From Pseudobdellovibrionaceae bacterium (GTDB lineage Bacteria > Bdellovibrionota > Bdellovibrionia > Bdellovibrionales > Bdellovibrionaceae), in assembly GCA_016785955.1 (NCBI GenBank), contig JAEUWH010000011.1, positions 1 to 64,000 on the forward strand: a DNA stretch of 64,000 bases, in the 5' to 3' direction. The notes under the pieces were generated by a model. That model ran no database searches. It saw only the letters and a list, made by a program, of their open reading frames with translations, and had not been told where the DNA came from. The position numbers were made by a program, and so were the translations under genes. This document shows positions 56,371-64,000 of this stretch, piece by piece. The stretch's first letter is position 1, and every line of letters begins with the position of its first letter.

Positions 56371-57372
56371 CTAGCTTGACATCTGCACCAAGGCCCATTC
56401 ACGTGGGCCTTTTAAAATTGCACGCCCGACTGCCGCAAAATCGACTTTCCGCTGACAAATAATTTCATCGATGAACTTTCCTGTTTCAATTCCACCGACA
56501 CCGATCACTGGTAACGAACTACTTTGCTTCAACAAAGCTGCATCGCTGACTAAATATCCTTCGGTCGTGCGGCCATCTTGCCGGCGCCAGCCACCGATAC
56601 CTGACGAGACATCGATCAGATCAACACCTAAATTTTCCAACTGTTTTACAACCCAAAACATTTCATGCACCTCAAGACCACCTTCGCTGTGGTCTTGTGC
56701 AGGCATACGAACCGCAACTAATATATTAGGAATTTCGAGTTTAATTCTATTAATAATATCAAAAAGTAATTTACTGCGGCCCTGAATATTTACACCGTAT
56801 TCATCAAACCGTTGATTCGTAATGGGTGATAACCACTGATTGATTCCATAACCATGAGCTGCATGCAATTCAACGAAATCAAATCCCGCCTTGTCGGCGC
56901 GATGAGCCGCTTGAACAAATGATTCGACCCACTCCTGAATTTGTTCGACCGTCATTGAAACAGGAATTTCCAAAGGACGATCTTTGACCGGAACCATGAT
57001 ACTACTTGGCGCCATCAATGGTGTACCCGTAATTTCAGTCGTGGTTTTGCCGCCGGCATGCACCAACTGTAGTCCCGCAAGGCTTCCCTTCTTTTGAATG
57101 ATGGCCGCCAGATCGGCCAGTCCAGCGATTTGCTGATCATTACTGGCGCCCATTTGGTTCGCTTCGCCCTTACCTGTTTGATGGACAAAACTATATTCAA
57201 CGAAAATGATCCCGGCGTTAGCCTCGGCTAAGCGCTGATAATGCTGTCGACTGGCATCAGTTACAAATCCGTCGGCATCGGCGGTCTTTGACGCCATTGG
57301 TGGAACGACCACCCTGTTTTGCGCTTGTTTACCGTTTCTAAAAGGATATTGACTAAATCGATACAGACTCAT
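56371..57372 (-). CDS. Old-yellow-enzyme family NADH:flavin oxidoreductase
   Basis: A 333-residue FMN-dependent TIM-barrel enzyme. Motifs include NRVVVPPMAS near the start, LQLVHAGGKT (~102), the His/His-type catalytic region ELHAAHGYGINQWLSPITNQR (~168), RMPAQDHSEGG and the phosphate-binding end VGGIETG...VGRAIL. In the YqjM subgroup a Cys follows PPM; here it is Ala, so that redox switch is absent. The family reduces activated C=C bonds. It is divergent from the pirin gene. Confidence 0.88.
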   Translation of the reverse strand: MSLYRFSQYPFRNGKQAQNRVVVPPMASKTADADGFVTDASRQHYQRLAEANAGIIFVEYSFVHQTGKGEANQMGASNDQQIAGLADLAAIIQKKGSLAGLQLVHAGGKTTTEITGTPLMAPSSIMVPVKDRPLEIPVSMTVEQIQEWVESFVQAAHRADKAGFDFVELHAAHGYGINQWLSPITNQRFDEYGVNIQGRSKLLFDIINRIKLEIPNILVAVRMPAQDHSEGGLEVHEMFWVVKQLENLGVDLIDVSSGIGGWRRQDGRTTEGYLVSDAALLKQSSSLPVIGVGGIETGKFIDEIICQRKVDFAAVGRAILKGPREWALVQMSS

Positions 57373-57537
57373 AAGGACCTCGCTCTGAGTACAAACGTAT
57401 AAAGGAACAACACCCTAAATAAAAGTGAGAAATTTTGAATAATTTCGTTCTGCAAAACACATCATTTAATCCAATAAATGATTTACTTTTTACAATCCTC
57501 ATTCAAAGATAAAGGCAAATTCTGTAAGGACGGACCC

Positions 57538-58395
57538 ATGGTACATTTACACGGCAAAGAACATGATTTAGGGGGTGGTTTATTTATCCATCGCATTCTA
57601 CCAGATCGCACAAAGCGCATGGTTGGCCCCTTCACCTTTTTAGATCATATGGGCCCATTAACTACCGAGCCTAACCAAAACACGGACGTGCGCCCGCATC
57701 CCCATATCGGCCTATCAACCCTGACGTATTTATACCAAGGCCGCATCGTTCATCGTGACAGTATCGGTGTGACAGCCGAAATCACTCCCGGTGAGGTGAA
57801 CTGGATGACTGCCGGCAAAGGAATTTCTCATTCTGAGCGTGCGCACGAAACCGAACGTGGTCAAGCACGTCCCCTGCATGGGTTGCAATTCTGGATCGCG
57901 CTGCCGGATCACTTGGAAGACTGTGATCCCAGTTTTCAACATTATGAAAAGTCACAAATTCCTAAAATAGAAAATTCAGACTTCAGTTTATCTTTAGTCG
58001 CCGGCCAAGCTTTCGGCTTACATTCTCCGGTGGAAATATCGTCCCCGATGATTTTCGCCGATGCGCACGCCAAAAAAGATTTCACATTTGAATTGCAGAT
58101 TCCTGGTTTTGAACCGGCAATATATATCATCGAAGGTTCGGCAAAGACAGACGCCCAGGACATTGCTAAATTTGAAATGCTAGTCGCGGAAAAAGACCAA
58201 TCACTGTCAATACGAATCAAAAAAGATACTCATTTCGTAATTGTGGGCGGCGAGCCGTTCACGACACCACGGTATATGTGGTGGAATTTAGTATCGAGTT
58301 CAAAAGAAAAAATCGAAGCCACTAAGAAACTTTGGGAGACACAGCAGTTCCCCATGGTTCCCGGTGAAACAGAATTTATACCACTACCTAAATAG
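57538..58395 (+). CDS. Pirin-family protein (cytoplasmic)
   Basis: A 285-residue pirin. The ATG at 57538, with AAGGACGG upstream, is chosen over a longer frame. Metal-site motifs: HPHIGLSTLTYL (two His), VHRDS and GISHSER (His, Glu). The C-terminal cupin has GGEPF and ends WETQQFPMVPGETEFIPLP, typical of the family. Unlike the other pirin in the window it has no signal. It is divergent from the old-yellow-enzyme gene, and the two may share control. Quercetinase or regulatory activity is not provable here. Confidence 0.9.
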   Translation: MVHLHGKEHDLGGGLFIHRILPDRTKRMVGPFTFLDHMGPLTTEPNQNTDVRPHPHIGLSTLTYLYQGRIVHRDSIGVTAEITPGEVNWMTAGKGISHSERAHETERGQARPLHGLQFWIALPDHLEDCDPSFQHYEKSQIPKIENSDFSLSLVAGQAFGLHSPVEISSPMIFADAHAKKDFTFELQIPGFEPAIYIIEGSAKTDAQDIAKFEMLVAEKDQSLSIRIKKDTHFVIVGGEPFTTPRYMWWNLVSSSKEKIEATKKLWETQQFPMVPGETEFIPLPK

Positions 58396-58427
58396 GTTGG
58401 TAATGACAGTAATGACTGGTAAGAACA
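58395..58427 (-). repeat. Paired TGTCATTACCAACC motif after pirin gene
   Basis: On the minus strand TGTCATTACCAACC occupies 58395-58408, starting at the last base of the pirin stop codon, and a weaker copy TGTTCTTACCAGTC lies at 58414-58427, 19 bases away. It matches the motif at 2514, 54051 and 59880. Confidence 0.62.
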
Positions 58428-58452
58428 AGAACTCGAGAGCACGTCTATTTTT

Positions 58453-59208
58453 CTACTGGCAGATACAGCTGTAGTTATGAACGTTGCCTGAAGAATCCAC
58501 ATGTCGATACGTTTCATTACCGACACGACAAACTTGGTTTGTGGCATTGGCGTAATTCGGTGTAGGCCCGATAACGATTCCGCCTGACCAGCTACATTGT
58601 TTCACGCTTACAGACGGAACAGAGGCCGAGGCTATGCAATTTGCGTATCCTGATCTTTTTATAACCGCCGTCGTCGAACGATATATTTTCCCCTGATTGT
58701 CCTTAACAGCCACCTTGTAGGAACCAGGCACAAGATAGTTAGAATTATTTACGATCTCTTTGGCGGTCCATTGACTGCTGCTGTGACTATATATCCAGCT
58801 CATCGGAGGTTTGACAAAATCTTTATCCTGGCACGTGAAGGACTCTCCCCGGCGCGGATGACCTGCTGGTAAATCCAGGGTGTATTCTTGACAAACCAGA
58901 ATATCACTGCCGGCGTTAGAAATAGTTAACGTGATCGTCGAGCCTGATTGCGAGCAATCAGATTGAGTCTGCATCGAAGAAACATGATCTGCCTTTAGTA
59001 CAGCACCCGATCCTGAATTGGATTGAACTGTTGAACTGTCCTCAGTCGAGGACTCTACGGAGCTTGATAACATGGATGTTCGGGATGAGGACAGCGTTGA
59101 CGAGCCACCAGCGTCTGCACTCTTAAACGCGACATCTTGGCAGTTTTGAAATAAAAGACCTAATGTCGATGTTGCGATGATGACGATAAGTATGTTTTTA
59201 TATTTCAC
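58453..59208 (-). CDS. Ser-rich predicted lipoprotein
   Basis: About 252 residues from a GTG at 59208, which has AAGGGGGCTTGG at good distance; ORFs reaching 59295 have no such site. Lipobox LLFQNC (Cys23) is the form often seen in Bdellovibrio-like bacteria. A Ser-rich stretch (~30-80) leads to a Cys-containing beta domain with two halves (LDLPAGHPRRGESFTC, SGYANCIASA) and a C-terminal Cys motif YSCIC. The fold is not recognised. It is probably a surface-exposed protein. Confidence 0.75.
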   Translation of the reverse strand: MKYKNILIVIIATSTLGLLFQNCQDVAFKSADAGGSSTLSSSRTSMLSSSVESSTEDSSTVQSNSGSGAVLKADHVSSMQTQSDCSQSGSTITLTISNAGSDILVCQEYTLDLPAGHPRRGESFTCQDKDFVKPPMSWIYSHSSSQWTAKEIVNNSNYLVPGSYKVAVKDNQGKIYRSTTAVIKRSGYANCIASASVPSVSVKQCSWSGGIVIGPTPNYANATNQVCRVGNETYRHVDSSGNVHNYSCICQ

Positions 59209-59650
59209 CCAAGCCCCCTTAAAAAAACATTTCACTAAACTCATTCTTATTCTCGTCCATTGCGAAAATTTATTAAAGACTAAATGTGTTCCCATTAAAA
59301 AATAAGGGCCTACGCTATATGTGCAATCGACAGCTGTATAAAAAAATGAACGGCAAAACTCTTGTGTTGGATCTCATTTTTTAATCTCAAATTGATACAA
59401 ACTAAAAAAATATCATAATGAAATAAAACGGAAATGAAACCTGAGATTGATTTTTTCTTTTTGTGAAACTATTTAATAAAATGCGGAAAAATTAGTCTGC
59501 TAGACAATAGATACCAATGACGATCGAACACTTTCCGCTAACAAAGGTGATCCATCTGAAAATTTAATATTGAAATAAGCAACAAAGTCGGAACAAACGT
59601 CTTTAAAGCATTCACTTTAACTCTAAATAAAAATGCAAGGACTAGGGATA

Positions 59651-59667
59651 GAACAATCTGATTGTTC
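59651..59667. promoter_or_regulatory. Perfect palindrome, possible operator
   Basis: GAACAATC T GATTGTTC: 8-base arms with one central base, the size of a dimeric repressor site. It lies in a gene-free stretch, not directly before a start codon, so its role is uncertain. Confidence 0.3.
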
Positions 59668-59879
59668 AGAAAGATTCAAAATAAGATTCGTATAGCCCAC
59701 GTTGAAAAGTCCATTGGACACGCCTACTATTAAAATAAGAAAAACTACAGAAACAAGATTTGATGCTAACAAGTAAAGCAAACGGCCATGGAGAAATAAC
59801 CTGTAAAATCCATCTGATAAGAGATGGACAGACACGCCGGTGACGAACTATTTTACATATCCGTAATTTATCTATGCTT

Positions 59880-59897
59880 TGTCATTACCAACCCATC
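59880..59897 (+). repeat. TGTCATTACCAACCCATC motif
   Basis: A single copy of the recurring spacer motif, 14 bases before the end of the DUF4360 gene (59911, minus strand). It extends the shared core TGTCATTACCAACC with CATC, as does the second copy at 54072-54089. Confidence 0.6.
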
Positions 59898-59910
59898 ATT
59901 TCGCTCGTAA

Positions 59911-60540
59911 TTATTGACATGGGGTCAGTTGAACCCCCAGCTCGACCGGAGAAGAATTCGGACCAGAATCAAGAGAGTCTATTACAATTTGACTGTCTCT
60001 AGGAAAAATATTCGTAAAACGATTCGATTGGCCCGACAGCACAAGGGTCGTATCAAAAATAATAGCGGTTTGATTTTGGCAAGATTGTTTAAAATTTTGC
60101 ATTATTTTATGCTCGATAAAAAAATTGTCAGTTACGCTGGAAAAGACAGAGCTAATGGCATTTTGATTTCCAACAAAACGGCTAGCACGAAGAATAGGAC
60201 CGCTGGTGGCTACACTCGCCTTAACACCGACCGGCAAATCTGTGAAACCGCGATATTGCAAAGTGGTCGCTTCTAAATTGTACCCCGGGGTCACGTGAAC
60301 GCCCAAGCGGAACTGACAGCTTTTCCGAAGAGAGGCAATAGAATTATTTCCCTTAACTGCCGATTGAGCAAATTTATCAAACAAAATAGAAATAGATTTT
60401 AAATCTGGTGACAAAGTGACCCCCACGGATCCAACGGGGCATCCCGAGCCCGAAACATTGACACTGGTTATTTCATAAGTTTGCGCATGTACTGTTACAA
60501 ACGCTAAAAGCAATTGCACGACTAACAAAAAAATTCTCAC
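59911..60540 (-). CDS. DUF4360-family exported protein
   Basis: About 210 residues from a GTG at 60540 with GGGGGA upstream. Signal peptide ends VHAQ (~19). The rest fits DUF4360: GSGCPVGSVGVTLSPD at ~35, a FDKFAQSA segment, RKSCQFRLGVHVTPGY and a closing strand set with Cys near the end. Members are small secreted beta proteins of unknown role found in fungi and some bacteria. Here it lies in an accessory-looking region, divergent from the Wadjet genes. Confidence 0.78.
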   Translation of the reverse strand: MRIFLLVVQLLLAFVTVHAQTYEITSVNVSGSGCPVGSVGVTLSPDLKSISILFDKFAQSAVKGNNSIASLRKSCQFRLGVHVTPGYNLEATTLQYRGFTDLPVGVKASVATSGPILRASRFVGNQNAISSVFSSVTDNFFIEHKIMQNFKQSCQNQTAIIFDTTLVLSGQSNRFTNIFPRDSQIVIDSLDSGPNSSPVELGVQLTPCQ

Positions 60541-60800
60541 GTTTTCCCCCGATAAAAAATATTGGCCAATATCCATTTCCATTTTTAACTAGCCACCATT
60601 AACAATGCAATTAGCAAACCAATAATTTGATGTTAATTTGGTGTTATTTTGACGTCATCCCACCCGACTGATTTGATTACATAACTTATGGAGGTGCATG
60701 AAGATTACAAAATTTCTATCCGAATTCAGAATTTATATACTGTATGCTCACATTTATAGAGATTGACTCGGTCATGAGTATTGAAATATTTTTTTTCTAG

Positions 60801-62381
60801 ATGGAAATAAATGTAATGAGCCCCGATGTAGAAAGCTCCCCAGGCACAACGAATCCTCTGGAGACTTCAGATCTGTCTCCTTTGGACTCAAAATTCACTC
60901 AAGATCAATTGGACCATCTTTTTACCCATCATCCTTACCTGGGGTTACTGCAAAAAGACAATTGGCAAGAGTATGCGCTGATTATTCAAGACTTGTACGA
61001 AATTTTAGAAGATGAAAACACGAAGATGCCTGTGGACGTTTTTAAGACCTATCTTATTAAATTTTATTCCGGCAAAAAAGTTCAAAATATAGAAAGCAAG
61101 CTCCATCAGTTTTTTTTGATGACGATCGGCGAACTGAAAGTTTTCAAAGATTCCCACGATAGCCTGGGTCAAAGATACATTGAATCAACCCGATCTGGGA
61201 AGCAATTGATCCAATGGATGAAAAATTTGGTGAACCAGAAAATAAAATATTCTGGCACGGGAGCAGAAACGCTCCTGGGTTCTTTGAATGACATTTTAGT
61301 CAGCCGCCGGCAACTCACCACCGAAGAAGCCTTAGAGCATCACGCCGATAAAATTAAAAAATTTCAAGAGGACATCAAGCGGATCAAAACTCAAGGCGTG
61401 CCGTTCGCAGAACTTTTGCCCATCCCCCATTCCAACGAAGCCTTGTTTAACCAAGCCGAGGAAGCGGCTCATCAAATCCTGTCGGCTGTCGAAGATGTGA
61501 AAATAGCGATAGAAAAAGAAAGGCAGGAACTGTCCGACAGTTATTTTGAAGGCCGTCGAAGTGCCGGGAAAAATCTGAACGCCATCACCGAATTTTACGA
61601 AGGCCTGTATCGATCACCAGAGTACATCAGCTATGAACAAGCGAAAAACCTGCTTTCTTTTTTGAGTAATTACAGCAATCGTTTTCCAATAAAGCATGTG
61701 GACCGCATCCTGGGCGAAATCAGGAATAAAAAATTGATCAGCGAGCAAGAAATAAAACGATCGACCTTGAAAAATTTCAATCAACAATTTTCATACGCAG
61801 ATTTGAATGTCCAGGATAAAATCAAGTCCCAAATTAAAATTTTGCAGCAGCAAGTGGCTTACGCGATGTCCACTGATGTGGTGGGCCTTCAGGGAACTCT
61901 TAAGGACATCCTCAGTCTGTCCTTGAAAAACAAAGCGGACTTGATGGATTGTTACCAGACCTCGCCGCTGGAAATAAAACTAAGCTCCGATTTTAATGTC
62001 GGCGGCATCAGCCTTCACGGATTTGAGATTCCTCCCGATGTGGAAATTCAAAAAATTAATGAGCAGAACTTCAGTCCCGAGGAAGAACGCGAACTTATCC
62101 TGGCTTTGTTGCAAGCCGAAGAAGTGACTCTTCAGCAAGTCATCGCCAAATTTGAATCAGAATACCAAGCAGATCCCCGGATAAAACTGTCAAATTATAT
62201 TTTTAGCTATGGCATTGCCGAATATTACGTTTTAAGCGATATCGCCTTATTTCATCCAAAATATGAATCCCATTTCGAAAACACCTTTGATTTGAATTTG
62301 GGAACAAAACTGGGTGAATTCGTTTTATTACAGGTTCCGGACTTGAGTTACAGAAAGGTTGAAGACAATGGAAGCAACTAA
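60801..62381 (+). CDS. jetA: Wadjet/Mks subunit JetA (MksF, DUF3375)
   Basis: A 526-residue protein of DUF3375, the kleisin-like JetA/MksF subunit. N-terminal winged-helix-like part (~30-120; HPYLGLLQKDNWQEYAL), long helical middle with ILSAVEDVKIAIEKER and NAITEFYEGLYRSPEYISYEQAKNLL, and a C-terminal winged-helix part ending FVLLQVPDL. In the Wadjet SMC complex it links the JetC heads and binds JetB. The start could be 60801 or 60816; neither has a strong ribosome site. It overlaps jetB by 14 bases. Confidence 0.85.
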   Translation: MEINVMSPDVESSPGTTNPLETSDLSPLDSKFTQDQLDHLFTHHPYLGLLQKDNWQEYALIIQDLYEILEDENTKMPVDVFKTYLIKFYSGKKVQNIESKLHQFFLMTIGELKVFKDSHDSLGQRYIESTRSGKQLIQWMKNLVNQKIKYSGTGAETLLGSLNDILVSRRQLTTEEALEHHADKIKKFQEDIKRIKTQGVPFAELLPIPHSNEALFNQAEEAAHQILSAVEDVKIAIEKERQELSDSYFEGRRSAGKNLNAITEFYEGLYRSPEYISYEQAKNLLSFLSNYSNRFPIKHVDRILGEIRNKKLISEQEIKRSTLKNFNQQFSYADLNVQDKIKSQIKILQQQVAYAMSTDVVGLQGTLKDILSLSLKNKADLMDCYQTSPLEIKLSSDFNVGGISLHGFEIPPDVEIQKINEQNFSPEEERELILALLQAEEVTLQQVIAKFESEYQADPRIKLSNYIFSYGIAEYYVLSDIALFHPKYESHFENTFDLNLGTKLGEFVLLQVPDLSYRKVEDNGSN

Positions 62382-62970
62382 AAATCAACTCGTGATGGCG
62401 GGGGCTTTACGCCGGCTGTTTAAAAATCGTTATATCATTCGCAGTAAAAATGAAAAATGGTTTCAGATGTTAGTTGACTTGAAAGAGGCCATCCAAAAAA
62501 ATTTGGAGCCCTTTTTGATTCAACTAGAAATCAACGAATCTCTTGGCGTGGCGTACTTAAGATCGATGGACGAATCCATCGAAGACCAGCTTCAATATCA
62601 AATAGGCAGAAATAAAATGCTGTCGCCGTTAGCGACCGCTTTACTGGCTAAACTACGTTATGAGCGATTGCAGTTCATGTTGAACCCCAACCCCGAGGGC
62701 GTTCCCCTGATCACGTTAGAAGGAATCAAAGAGTATCTATCCGTTTTTGACAATTCAAAGATGGATAGTCAGTTCGAAAAAAATTACCGTAAAGCCATCG
62801 AAGACCTGATGCTGCTGGAAATTTTATATGAGGTCCCGGGGTCCAATGACATGTACGAGATTTCTCCGCTCTGTGAGATTTTATTGAGCCTTGACAGTTT
62901 GCAGACCATGAAGACTCAAATGGAGTCCTATTTCCAAAGCATCAAAAACAAATCACAGCAAGAGGTTTAA
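62368..62970 (+). CDS. jetB: Wadjet/Mks subunit JetB (MksE, DUF4194)
   Basis: A 200-residue DUF4194 protein, the KITE-type JetB/MksE subunit made of winged-helix units. The start ATG at 62368 has AAAGGTTGAAGACA upstream; a TTG three codons earlier is less likely. Features: ALRRLFKNRYIIRSKNEKWF near the N-terminus, YRKAIEDLMLLEILYEV and ISPLCEILL near the C-terminus. It dimerises on the JetA kleisin. Three bases separate it from jetC. Confidence 0.88.
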   Translation: MEATKNQLVMAGALRRLFKNRYIIRSKNEKWFQMLVDLKEAIQKNLEPFLIQLEINESLGVAYLRSMDESIEDQLQYQIGRNKMLSPLATALLAKLRYERLQFMLNPNPEGVPLITLEGIKEYLSVFDNSKMDSQFEKNYRKAIEDLMLLEILYEVPGSNDMYEISPLCEILLSLDSLQTMKTQMESYFQSIKNKSQQEV

Positions 62971-62973
62971 TCC

Positions 62974-64000
62974 ATGTTAGACAGTGGTTACAGTTTATCC
63001 CGCGTCGAAGTTGTCAATTGGGGAAATTTTTACGGCTACCAAAAATTCCAACTGAAAGATATCCGTGGTGATGGTCTTTTATTCTCGCCGCCCGCATCCA
63101 GCGCCATTCTGGGGATTAACGGCTCGGGGAAATCCACCTTGATCGATGGTATCATGATCACGATGCTGCCTTTTGAGAATTCTCTGAAATTGGGGGTGAC
63201 GAACGACATGGAAGCCGGCTCGGGCGGTGGGCGCACCATCAAAGATTATGTTTTGGGTAAACACTCGTCCACCCATTCCAATATCGGCACGCACATTCAA
63301 TCGGGGTATGGTCGGAAAGAAGGATGTTCTGTTTTCATGCTTGTTTTCCAGCACAACAGGAACGTTAATAAATTTATCACCTTGGGCCGTATCTGGTGGT
63401 ATCAAAACTACCAAGTGAGCGACACCCATCTGGCTTTCATTGGCTACGATCCCCTCAGCGTGGATCAAATATTTTTTCAAAATGAAAGCCCTAAGAATCC
63501 GAAAGTGTTCAAAAGTCACATGAAAGAGCAGTTCCCTCACGTGCAAATATACGATGTGATGCAAAATTATTTTTCGGCGCTCAGTAGCAGTTTCGGTCAC
63601 ATTTCTAAAGAAGACCTAAAAATTTTAAACCGCGCATTCTATGTGAAGTCCATTTCGCAAATCGATCAATTTATCCGCGAGAATATGCTGCTCGAGCAAG
63701 ACAGTCCCCATTTGGATCGACTCCTAGAAAATGTCAGAAATGGAAAAGAGATCGCCCACGCCATTCAAACCTGCGAGAAAAAAATAGACCTTATCGAAAA
63801 AATTCTCAGGAACGTGACCAAACTAGAAAATCACGTGAGCAAAAGAAAAGATATGGATCAACAACTGCAACTGTGCAGTTACTATGAAAAATGGGACGCC
63901 ATTGAAGTCCAGAAAGCCAATCTCCAAGAGTTGCGTAAAGAAGTGGAAACCTTGGACAGCCAACTGCCATCGCTTCAGAGTCAAGTTTTGGACGCAGAGA
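62974..64000 (+). CDS. jetC: Wadjet/Mks SMC ATPase JetC (MksB), N-terminal part
   Basis: An open frame of 342 residues that continues past the window end. It begins ATG TTA GAC AGT, three bases after jetB. Residues 11-60 form the SMC head: VVNWGNFYGY, then Walker A GINGSGKST at ~47-55. GSGGGRTIKDYVLG and QVSDTHLAFIGYD follow. From ~250 a coiled coil starts. It belongs to the MukB/MksB/JetC ATP-binding family; the Walker B half lies outside the window. This system cleaves or excludes closed circular plasmids when JetD is present; JetD would lie further right. Confidence 0.88.
   Translation, partial: MLDSGYSLSRVEVVNWGNFYGYQKFQLKDIRGDGLLFSPPASSAILGINGSGKSTLIDGIMITMLPFENSLKLGVTNDMEAGSGGGRTIKDYVLGKHSSTHSNIGTHIQSGYGRKEGCSVFMLVFQHNRNVNKFITLGRIWWYQNYQVSDTHLAFIGYDPLSVDQIFFQNESPKNPKVFKSHMKEQFPHVQIYDVMQNYFSALSSSFGHISKEDLKILNRAFYVKSISQIDQFIRENMLLEQDSPHLDRLLENVRNGKEIAHAIQTCEKKIDLIEKILRNVTKLENHVSKRKDMDQQLQLCSYYEKWDAIEVQKANLQELRKEVETLDSQLPSLQSQVLDAE

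Larger units (their letters stand above)
59209..59910. other. AT-rich gene-free stretch
   Basis: About 700 bases with no supported gene. A 70-residue minus-strand frame at 59623-59835 has a hydrophobic centre but no ribosome site. Seen here: the 17-base palindrome GAACAATC-T-GATTGTTC at 59651-59667, the hairpin CCATCT/AGATGG at 59810-59827 and the motif at 59880. The right end lies just after the DUF4360 gene. Confidence 0.55.

Noticed and set aside
59623-59835. 70-residue minus-strand frame with a hydrophobic centre
   Set aside because: No ribosome site and no recognisable motif; it lies in an AT-rich spacer.
63079-63600. 173-residue minus-strand frame
   Set aside because: It lies antisense to the intact jetC reading frame, which has a Walker A motif and continues to the window end.

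Overview
The window looks like chromosomal DNA from a predatory or Bdellovibrio-like bacterium (Bdellovibrionota, probably Pseudobdellovibrionaceae or a close relative). This is judged from gene content, not from a database search. The pointers are many small lipoproteins, including one with the LFQNC lipobox often seen in this group; an Agl/Glt gliding-type operon; a type IV pilus operon with pilSR; a type II secretion locus; and moderate-to-low GC with AT-rich spacers.

Layout. 0-2.5 kb: a lipoprotein gene diverging from a secreted amidohydrolase. 2.6-13.3 kb: a type II secretion locus in unusual order, gspL-M-N, then ssb, a small lipoprotein and a beta-barrel protein, then gspF-G-H-I-J-K; no gspC, gspD, gspE or prepilin peptidase is in the window. 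13.4-17.0 kb: lipoproteins (one PA14/Fn3-like), a small unknown protein and a protein with an internally duplicated domain. 17.0-25.5 kb, minus strand: a seven-gene operon ribF, aroE-like (degenerate), pilB, pilT-like pseudo-ATPase, pilC, pilS, pilR. 25.6-28.8 kb: a CHASE2 histidine kinase and its NtrC-type regulator. 28.9-29.5 kb: an OmpA-family lipoprotein. 29.85-42.4 kb: an eleven-gene operon with a VWA lipoprotein, a GYF_2-PilZ protein, AglR/AglQ/AglS-like motor proteins, TPR proteins, a GltG-like FHA-TM-AgmX protein, an outer-membrane barrel and a coiled-coil protein. 42.5-54 kb: secreted metallopeptidase, pirin, murJ, rpsT, flavin amine oxidase, PilZ, lptE-holA, aminotransferase V with a SerA-like dehydrogenase, and purA. 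54.3-54.45 kb: tRNA-Lys(TTT) and tRNA-Glu(TTC).

From 54.4 kb on, the DNA is looser and more accessory: a gene-free stretch with hairpins (possible ncRNA), a frameshifted paralogue of the 42.5 kb metallopeptidase, an old-yellow-enzyme/pirin pair, a Ser-rich lipoprotein and a DUF4360 protein. At the right edge are the first three genes of a Wadjet/MksBEF-type SMC system (JetA, JetB and the N-terminus of JetC), cut by the window end.

How the parts fit. Surface motility and secretion dominate: two systems of the type IV filament superfamily (T2SS and T4P), plus a proton-driven Agl/Glt envelope machine whose operon carries a PilZ-domain protein, suggesting c-di-GMP input. The strongest leads are the PilZ-equipped Agl/Glt operon, the Walker-A-less PilT-like protein and degenerate AroE-like protein in the pil operon, the Wadjet start, a recurring intergenic motif (TGTCATTACCAACC) and a possible structured RNA after the tRNA pair.
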